This document shows, one piece after another, positions 8,912-14,086 of a stretch of DNA of 16,805 nucleotides. This DNA comes from Bacteroidales bacterium (lineage in GTDB: Bacteria; Bacteroidota; Bacteroidia; Bacteroidales; JAADJA01), in assembly GCA_029933495.1 (NCBI GenBank), contig JAOZOC010000015.1, forward strand, positions 1-16,805. The letters run 5' to 3'. The position numbers were made by a program, and so were the translations under genes. The stretch's first letter is position 1; every line of letters begins with the position of its first letter. The notes under the pieces were generated by a model. The model worked only from the letters and a program-made list of their open reading frames with translations, had not been told where the DNA came from and did not search any database.

Positions 8912-10294
8912 ATGAAGTACCATATAATAACACTTGGTTGCCAGATGAATATGTCTGACAGTGAGCGCACAAGGCCGGTCATTGAGCGTATGGGATACAC
9001 CTGGACTGATAACGAAGAGGAGGCAAATCTTCTTGGAATTCTTGCATGCTCAGTAAGACAAAAAGCAATCGATAAGGTCTATTCGAGAATTCATAAGTGG
9101 AACAAGCGTAAAGACAGACAGAATCTTCTGACCTTTTTAACAGGCTGCATTCTGCCTGCCGATAAGGTGAAGTTTATGAAGCTATTCGACATAGTCTTTC
9201 CAATGAGTGAGCTGAAGCAATTACCCGAAATGATTTCTCAATACGGAATTGTAACTCCGGTCGGCCTGCAGCAATCACAGGAAACTATTGTATATCATAA
9301 CGATCGCCTAAAAAATTTGCAGCAGCAAGCAAATTCGCTGAAACTCAATGAGCATATTTTCGATTTCTGGCATATCAATCCTGAATATACATCAGAGTTT
9401 GAGGCATTTGTTCCTATTCAGAATGGTTGTGATAAGTTCTGCTCTTTTTGTGCTGTGCCCTATACTCGTGGCAGGGAGGTTTCCAGGCCTTCAAATGAGA
9501 TTTTGAATGAGGTGCAGTCGCTGATTGACAGAGACTATAAAACAATAACTCTACTTGGACAAAATGTTAATTCTTACGGTTTTGATAAAAAAGGTAATGA
9601 AATTGATTTCCCTGAATTGTTAAGAAAAATTGGTGAGATGGGTGAAAAATCAGGTAAGGAGTTTTGGGTCTATTTTACATCACCACATCCAAGAGATATG
9701 ACTAAAGATGTAATTGAAGTTATTGCCAGATACCCAAATCTCGCCAAACAGATTCACATACCTATACAATCGGGTGACGATAAGGTACTGAACAGGATGA
9801 ACCGTAAATATTCAGTTGATGATTTTAGAAAAATTATGAACAGTATCAGAACATTGCTTCCGAAGGCAACGGTTTTTACTGATATCATAGTAGGGTTTTC
9901 CGGAGAGACGGAGGAGCAGTTTGAAAATACAAGAAAAATTATGGATGAATTTCGGTTTAATATGGCTTACATTGCCCAATATTCTGTCAGGCCCGGATCC
10001 ACAAGTTCAAAGTGGGAGGATGATGTTACCGTGCAGATTAAAAAACAAAGATTTCATAAGCTTACTGATGACCTGATGAGAGTCTCATTTGAAAAAAATA
10101 AAGAGATGTTAGATAAAACCTATCGTGTATTGGTCAGAGGTAAGGAACGAAACCAAAAGTTTCTGGCTGGATTAACCGAAGGCAAGATAAATGTGCGCAT
10201 TCCGGCAACGGATGATTCATTAATTGGAAAAATAATTGATATTAAAATTAACGCTGCAACGGAATTTTCTGTTGCAGGGGAGATTGTCATTTAA
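8912..10294 (+). CDS. miaB: MiaB-type tRNA methylthiotransferase (radical SAM), divergent
   Basis: A 460-residue radical-SAM methylthiotransferase, expected to convert i6A37 to ms2i6A37 in tRNAs reading UNN codons, using S-adenosylmethionine and two 4Fe-4S clusters. The N-terminal UPF0004 domain has the three auxiliary-cluster cysteines C10 (TLGCQMN), C46 (LACSVRQ) and C79 (LTGCILP). The radical-SAM triad is C173, C177, C180 in NGCDKFCSFCAVPYTRGRE. A TRAM RNA-binding domain lies at about 397-460. CSVR plus CAVPYTRGRE favours MiaB over MtaB or RimO. Oddities: the usual NTCSVRE is LACSVRQ, and the segment around C79 and the following 35 residues (FMKLFDIVFPMSELKQLPEM) differs from typical Bacteroidota MiaB and recalls Patescibacteria homologues (from memory). 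No MiaA is in the window. It may be a second MiaB copy or a horizontally acquired replacement. Confidence 0.86.
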   Translation: MKYHIITLGCQMNMSDSERTRPVIERMGYTWTDNEEEANLLGILACSVRQKAIDKVYSRIHKWNKRKDRQNLLTFLTGCILPADKVKFMKLFDIVFPMSELKQLPEMISQYGIVTPVGLQQSQETIVYHNDRLKNLQQQANSLKLNEHIFDFWHINPEYTSEFEAFVPIQNGCDKFCSFCAVPYTRGREVSRPSNEILNEVQSLIDRDYKTITLLGQNVNSYGFDKKGNEIDFPELLRKIGEMGEKSGKEFWVYFTSPHPRDMTKDVIEVIARYPNLAKQIHIPIQSGDDKVLNRMNRKYSVDDFRKIMNSIRTLLPKATVFTDIIVGFSGETEEQFENTRKIMDEFRFNMAYIAQYSVRPGSTSSKWEDDVTVQIKKQRFHKLTDDLMRVSFEKNKEMLDKTYRVLVRGKERNQKFLAGLTEGKINVRIPATDDSLIGKIIDIKINAATEFSVAGEIVI

Positions 10295-10317
10295 CTTTGT
10301 TATTTTTCTTATCTTTG
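10292..10317 (+). promoter_or_regulatory. Two tandem -7 promoter elements upstream of the AlbA_2 gene
   Basis: TAACTTTG (10292-10299, overlapping the preceding stop codon) and TATCTTTG (10310-10317) both match TAnnTTTG exactly and lie 18 bp apart. The second ends 43 bp before the GTG start. Neither has an obvious -33 TTTG at standard spacing. They suggest that the AlbA_2 gene and the mtaB gene behind it can be transcribed independently of the MiaB-type gene. Confidence 0.5.
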
Positions 10318-10360
10318 CTCTGAACTTTATTACTGTTAAGTATTAAAATACGATTAGTTT

Positions 10361-11713
10361 GTGACCATAGAAGAGTTAAAAATTATTATCAAAGAAGGGG
10401 AAGGTTACAAGATTGAATTTAAAGAAAGCCTGACTTCCGAAATTGCACGAGAGTTAACTGCTTTTGCAAATTCGGCTGGCGGCCGTATCTTTATTGGAAT
10501 TAGTGATTATGGGAGTATTAAAGGTGTCAAAGTTACAAATACACTATTTTCAAACATACAAACTATTGCTACAAATTGTGATCCTCCAATTGACTTAGAT
10601 ATAGAAGTATTTGAGAATATTGTGATTATTAATGTTAAAGAAGGCAAAAACAAACCTTATAGGAGTTCCAAAGGGTTTTTTATCCGCAATGGTGCTAATA
10701 CTCAAAAAATGAGCACTATTGAAATAAGGGAGATGTTCCAAAGCGAAGGATATGTACGTTTTGATGAAACAATAAATACAAAAGTTAACTTTAGTAAAGA
10801 TTTTGACAATATTGCTTTTGAAAAATTTTTATTGCTTACCGGTATCCCAAGAGTTATTAAAGATGAGAACATTTTATATAATCTTGATGTTTTGGTTTTT
10901 CAAAATAACCTTCCGTTGTTGAATAATGCAGGATGCTTGTTTTTTTCGAGGGAGCCTGTTCAATTTATTATACAATCAAGCATCACTTGTGCATTATACA
11001 AAGGTTTGGAAAAGGTTACGGTTTTAGACAGAAAAGAACTTACAGGTAATATTATTCAAAACATTAGTGATGCTGAAATATTTTTAAAAAAACATCTTAA
11101 TCTGAGATATATAATATCAGGGCTAATACGTAATGAAATTTTAGAAATTCCGGAAATAGCTCTGAGGGAGGCGATTATTAATGCTGTTTGCCACCGAAAT
11201 TATTTTATTTCCGGTAGTAATGTGATGATTGAAGTTTTTGACGACAGGGTTGAAATTTCAAATCCGGGTGGATTACCAAAACCACTTACTGCTAAAGAGT
11301 TTGGAACGAGAAGTGTTGCAAGAAATCCGATAGTTGCATCTTTATTGCATAGGGCAGGATTAATTGAAAAAATGGGAACCGGTATTAACAGAATTAAACA
11401 TTCTTTATTGGAAAATAATAATCCTCCTGCGGTTTTCGATTTTAATGATAGTTTTTTCACTGTAACTTTTAAAAGAACTCCTCTTTTTGAAAGAGAAACT
11501 ACCCAAGAAACTACCCAAGAAACTACCCAAGAAACTATTATAAGGCTGATTAAGAAGAATCCTGAAATGACCCGGAAAGAATTAGCAATGGAAATAGGGA
11601 TTTCAGCAGATGGTATTAAATATCATCTTGACAGATTGCGCAAGAAAGGTATTATTCGGCATATCGGATCAACAAAAAAGGGAGAGTGGAAAATAATTGA
11701 AAATAATCATTAA
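10361..11713 (+). CDS. AlbA_2 (Schlafen-like) / GHKL ATP-binding / winged-helix protein
   Basis: A 450-residue protein, often annotated as a putative transcriptional regulator or ATP-binding protein. An AlbA_2 domain occupies about residues 5-125, with IEFKESL (18-24), AFANSAGG (34-41) and IGISDYGSIKGV (45-56). A GHKL-type ATPase region (HATPase_c_4) follows: REAIINAVCHRNY (269-281), VEISNPGGLP (297-306), and MGTGINRIK (338-346). A linker with three TTQE-type repeats (378-392) leads to a winged helix-turn-helix (about 393-450: TRKELAMEIGISADGIKYHLDRLRKKG). The GTG at 10361 is the first start after an in-frame TAG at 10355. It lies 66 bp after the MiaB-type gene and 15 bp before mtaB. Role is undetermined: DNA-binding regulation is the standard guess, but AlbA_2 is also the fold of the RNA-cleaving core of Schlafen proteins, and E14, E19 and D49 could form an acidic site (inference). 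Confidence 0.88.
   Translation: MTIEELKIIIKEGEGYKIEFKESLTSEIARELTAFANSAGGRIFIGISDYGSIKGVKVTNTLFSNIQTIATNCDPPIDLDIEVFENIVIINVKEGKNKPYRSSKGFFIRNGANTQKMSTIEIREMFQSEGYVRFDETINTKVNFSKDFDNIAFEKFLLLTGIPRVIKDENILYNLDVLVFQNNLPLLNNAGCLFFSREPVQFIIQSSITCALYKGLEKVTVLDRKELTGNIIQNISDAEIFLKKHLNLRYIISGLIRNEILEIPEIALREAIINAVCHRNYFISGSNVMIEVFDDRVEISNPGGLPKPLTAKEFGTRSVARNPIVASLLHRAGLIEKMGTGINRIKHSLLENNNPPAVFDFNDSFFTVTFKRTPLFERETTQETTQETTQETIIRLIKKNPEMTRKELAMEIGISADGIKYHLDRLRKKGIIRHIGSTKKGEWKIIENNH
11495..11530 (+). repeat. Three perfect tandem copies of a 12-bp unit within the AlbA_2 gene
   Basis: The unit GAAACTACCCAA occurs three times back to back, with a partial fourth (GAAACTA at 11531-11537). It encodes the hydrophilic linker ETTQ repeated between the ATPase region and the winged helix. 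Because the unit is a multiple of three, copy-number change would alter linker length without shifting the frame. Confidence 0.95.
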
Positions 11714-11728
11714 AGCCTTGAATCTACA

Positions 11729-13021
11729 ATGACAAAACGCATAGCATTCAAAACTCTCGGCTGCCGCCTGAATATATTTGAAACAGATGCCCTGGTTTCT
11801 CAATTTCGTAATGCCGGTTACGAGGTGGTTGACTTTCATAGTGAAGCAGATGCATACATTGTAAATACCTGTACCGTAACAAATCATAGTGATAAAAAAT
11901 CGCGGCAGGAAACTAATAAAGCTTCCAGAACAAAAAGTGATGCCGTTTTGGTAGTTACAGGTTGTATGGCTACAAATAAAAAAGCTGAACTGGAGAAAGA
12001 GGATAGGATAACCTATGTTGTGGATAACGAACAGAAAAGTGATATTTTCCATCTGCTAGACAGCCACTTTAAGGGGGAGATAATTACTACCAGTGAGTTA
12101 AATCGTGACCGTTTTGGGTTTGGTACTGTTGAAGAAGGATTTCATACACGTAGCCTGATAAAAATACAGGACGGATGTAACAACTATTGCACTTTTTGTA
12201 TTGTGCCCTTTGTGAGGGGAAAAGCAGTTAGTCGTCACTGGAAAGATATTGAGAAAAACATCAGGGAAGTTTTGGATTACGGCTATAAAGAAATTATTAT
12301 TACAGGTGTTAATATCGGAAGGTATGATGCTGATGGGATAAACTTTGAAGACCTTGTGGAGAAAGTGCTTTCCATTCCCGGAGATTTCAGGGTACGTATC
12401 TCATCTATTGAGCCGGAAGGTTTCGGGGATAAACTCTTCAATCTTTTTTCAAATCCCAAACTAACACCTCATCTCCACCTATGTATTCAAAGTGGCTCCG
12501 ATGAAATTTTAAAAAGGATGCGTCGTACTTACACCGTCAACGATTTCAGGCTGATGGTAAATAAAATCCGTAAGCGCATCCCCGATTTCAACTTTACTAC
12601 CGACCTGATGGTGGGCTTCCCTGGCGAGACGGAGCAGGATTTCCAACTTTCACTTCAGACGGTTGAAGAGTTCGGGTTTAGCCATATCCATACTTTTAAA
12701 TATTCTATACGTAAAGGTACACGAGCCGAGCGGATGCCCGACCAGATACCGGAGAAAATTAAAACAAAACGAAGCATCATCGTTAGGAACTTAGCCGAAA
12801 AAAATAAACGCAAATACAGAAATTCTTTTATTGGCAAGCAACAAAAAGTATTTGTTGAAAAGATTGATGAAAAGGGTTTTGCAAGTGGCTATGGTGAGCA
12901 CTATATTCCAATTAGATTCAGAGCCTCGAAAACAACAAAGCAGAAGGACTTTTCAATTGTCGAAATAACTGATATTGAAAAGGGAGAAGACCCGGATTTG
13001 ATTGGGAAAATTGTGGAATAA
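11729..13021 (+). CDS. mtaB: tRNA t6A37 methylthiotransferase MtaB (radical SAM)
   Basis: A 430-residue radical-SAM enzyme expected to convert t6A37 to ms2t6A37 in tRNAs that read ANN codons. The UPF0004 cysteines are C12 (TLGCRLN), C48 (VNTCTVT) and C79 (VTGCMA). The radical-SAM cluster is C150, C154, C157 in DGCNNYCTFCIVPFVRGK. The radical-SAM barrel continues with TGVNIGRYD and FTTDLMVGFPGETEQDF, and a TRAM-like RNA-binding tail starts at about 365. NTCTVT with GCRLN is the MtaB pattern, as opposed to MiaB (CSVR, GCQMN) and RimO. The length is normal. It follows the AlbA_2 gene by 15 bp without an obvious promoter or Shine-Dalgarno site, so co-transcription with that gene is likely. Confidence 0.93.
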   Translation: MTKRIAFKTLGCRLNIFETDALVSQFRNAGYEVVDFHSEADAYIVNTCTVTNHSDKKSRQETNKASRTKSDAVLVVTGCMATNKKAELEKEDRITYVVDNEQKSDIFHLLDSHFKGEIITTSELNRDRFGFGTVEEGFHTRSLIKIQDGCNNYCTFCIVPFVRGKAVSRHWKDIEKNIREVLDYGYKEIIITGVNIGRYDADGINFEDLVEKVLSIPGDFRVRISSIEPEGFGDKLFNLFSNPKLTPHLHLCIQSGSDEILKRMRRTYTVNDFRLMVNKIRKRIPDFNFTTDLMVGFPGETEQDFQLSLQTVEEFGFSHIHTFKYSIRKGTRAERMPDQIPEKIKTKRSIIVRNLAEKNKRKYRNSFIGKQQKVFVEKIDEKGFASGYGEHYIPIRFRASKTTKQKDFSIVEITDIEKGEDPDLIGKIVE

Positions 13022-13047
13022 TTATTTTAAATAATATTAAAAAGTTT

Positions 13048-13055
13048 TACTTTTG
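13048..13055 (+). promoter_or_regulatory. -7 promoter element for the pRiA4b ORF-3-like gene
   Basis: TACTTTTG matches TAnnTTTG exactly, 27 bp before the ATG at 13083. Transcription would start at about 13060, inside or beside the palindrome listed next, giving a very short leader. Confidence 0.6.
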
Positions 13056-13059
13056 CAAT

Positions 13060-13073
13060 ATTCTAATTAGAAT
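13060..13073. promoter_or_regulatory. 14-bp perfect palindrome at the predicted transcription start
   Basis: ATTCTAATTAGAAT reads the same on both strands. It sits 4 bp downstream of a perfect -7 element and 9 bp upstream of the ATG, the position expected for a repressor operator. It is AT-rich, so chance is possible; no known binding site is recognised. Confidence 0.4.
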
Positions 13074-13082
13074 CTTAATAAA

Positions 13083-13658
13083 ATGCCGACAAATATCTTA
13101 CAACTGGAAATTACTCTCAAAAGAATCAAACCGCCAATATGGCGAATGATAGAGGTAAAAGATGACATCACTTTTTACGAACTTCACCACGTTATACAAA
13201 TAGCAATGGGTTGGTGGAATGCTCACCTGTTTGAGTTCAGGGTGGGTGGTTATAAAATAGGAATTACAGAAGATGGGATGGCTCCGGAAGGTACTTTGGA
13301 ATCAAAGGAAGTCAAGCTCTCGCGACTTCTTGATGCTGAAAAGATGAAGTTTGAATACCTGTATGATTTTGGCGATAACTGGGAACATGAAATTAGTGTT
13401 GAGAAAATAACTCCTGTAAACAAGAATAAAACTTACCCGGCCTGCATTGGAGGCAAAAGAAACTGTCCGCCAGAGGATATTATGGGTTTTCCGGGATATA
13501 ATAATTTGGTTGAAATAATGAAGGATAAAAATCATCCTGAGTATCTGGGGATGTTGGAATGGCTTGGCGAAGAATACGACCCTGAATATTTCGACCTTAA
13601 GGAGACGAACGGTGAATTGCAGTTTATTATCAAGACCAAGAATTGGAATCCGAATTAA
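13083..13658 (+). CDS. Plasmid pRiA4b ORF-3-like family protein
   Basis: A 191-residue soluble protein of the pRiA4b ORF-3 family, named after an Agrobacterium rhizogenes plasmid gene; its biochemical function is unknown. Nearly the whole length is the family domain: LQLEITLKRIKPPIWRMIEV (7-26), FYELHHVIQIAMGWWNAHLF (31-50) with the conserved Gly-Trp-x-x-x-His, FEYLYDFGDNWEHEISVE (90-107), and the cysteine/glycine segment YPACIGGKRNCPPED (118-132) followed by GFPGYNNL. The ending WLGEEYDPEYFDL is also typical. No signal peptide or membrane segment. The ATG follows a perfect -7 element and a palindrome. The family occurs on plasmids and chromosomes; nothing here shows a mobile element around it. 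Confidence 0.9.
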   Translation: MPTNILQLEITLKRIKPPIWRMIEVKDDITFYELHHVIQIAMGWWNAHLFEFRVGGYKIGITEDGMAPEGTLESKEVKLSRLLDAEKMKFEYLYDFGDNWEHEISVEKITPVNKNKTYPACIGGKRNCPPEDIMGFPGYNNLVEIMKDKNHPEYLGMLEWLGEEYDPEYFDLKETNGELQFIIKTKNWNPN

Positions 13659-13660
13659 TT

Positions 13661-13681
13661 GATAATTTATCTCTATTTTTG
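13661..13681 (+). promoter_or_regulatory. -7 promoter element with an adjacent inverted repeat before the DUF3127 gene
   Basis: TATTTTTG (13674-13681) matches TAnnTTTG exactly, 27 bp before the ATG at 13709. Immediately upstream is an interrupted inverted repeat, GATAA-T-TTATC (13661-13671), which may be an operator or chance in AT-rich DNA. Confidence 0.5.
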
Positions 13682-13708
13682 TAAACAGAATTCATAATAA
13701 CTATCACA

Positions 13709-14074
13709 ATGGAAATATCAGGAAAAATAGTACAAGTATTACCCGAAGTAACAGGCGAAGGAAGAAACGGTACCTGGAAAAAGCAGGATTTTGTTATTGA
13801 AACAGAAGACCAGTATCCCAAAAAGGTTTGTATTTCTGTTTGGGGAGATAAGATAGATTTAAAAAGCTTTGCAGAAAATGATGCTGTAACTGTAAGCATA
13901 AATATCGAAAGCCGTGAGTATAACGGGCGCTGGTACACTGATGTGAAAGCCTGGCGTCTTGTTAAACAATCAGCCTCATCCAATCTTCCGGGACTTGATA
14001 CACCTCCACCCGAGGCTGCACCTCCCGAATTCCTTGATGCTGATTCGGATACAGGAGATGATTTGCCATTTTAG
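13709..14074 (+). CDS. DUF3127 OB-fold-like protein with an SSB-type acidic tail
   Basis: A 121-residue protein of the DUF3127 family, common in Bacteroidota and not characterised. The domain (about 1-87) starts MEISGKIVQVLPEV and includes WKKQDFVIET (23-32), VCISVWGDKIDL (40-51), and NGRWYTDVKAWRL (72-84), resembling a small beta-barrel nucleic-acid-binding (OB-like) fold. A proline- and alanine-rich linker (about 90-108) leads to an acidic tail ending in GDDLPF (116-121). This layout (OB-like domain, flexible linker, acidic tip with terminal Pro-Phe) mirrors single-stranded DNA-binding protein SSB, whose tip docks repair and replication proteins. A nucleic-acid role is therefore inferred. 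It follows its own -7 element, 50 bp after the previous gene, and converges on the protease gene with only 12 bp between their stop codons. Confidence 0.88.
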   Translation: MEISGKIVQVLPEVTGEGRNGTWKKQDFVIETEDQYPKKVCISVWGDKIDLKSFAENDAVTVSINIESREYNGRWYTDVKAWRLVKQSASSNLPGLDTPPPEAAPPEFLDADSDTGDDLPF

Positions 14075-14086
14075 ACTTCAACAGAG

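Noticed and set aside
11495..11530. CRISPR-like or mobile-element repeat
   Set aside because: Units are 12 bp, contiguous with no spacers, and in frame within a coding region.
11669..12052. 127-residue open frame on the - strand
   Set aside because: Antisense to the start of mtaB, whose motifs are unambiguous; no independent coding signal.
8912..13021. The two methylthiotransferase genes as a recent duplication, or one of them as RimO
   Set aside because: Their cysteine contexts differ (GCQMN/CSVR versus GCRLN/NTCTVT), matching two old subfamilies, and neither has the RimO pattern.
13630..13983. 117-residue open frame on the - strand
   Set aside because: Antisense to the DUF3127 gene and crosses its promoter; no recognisable domain.
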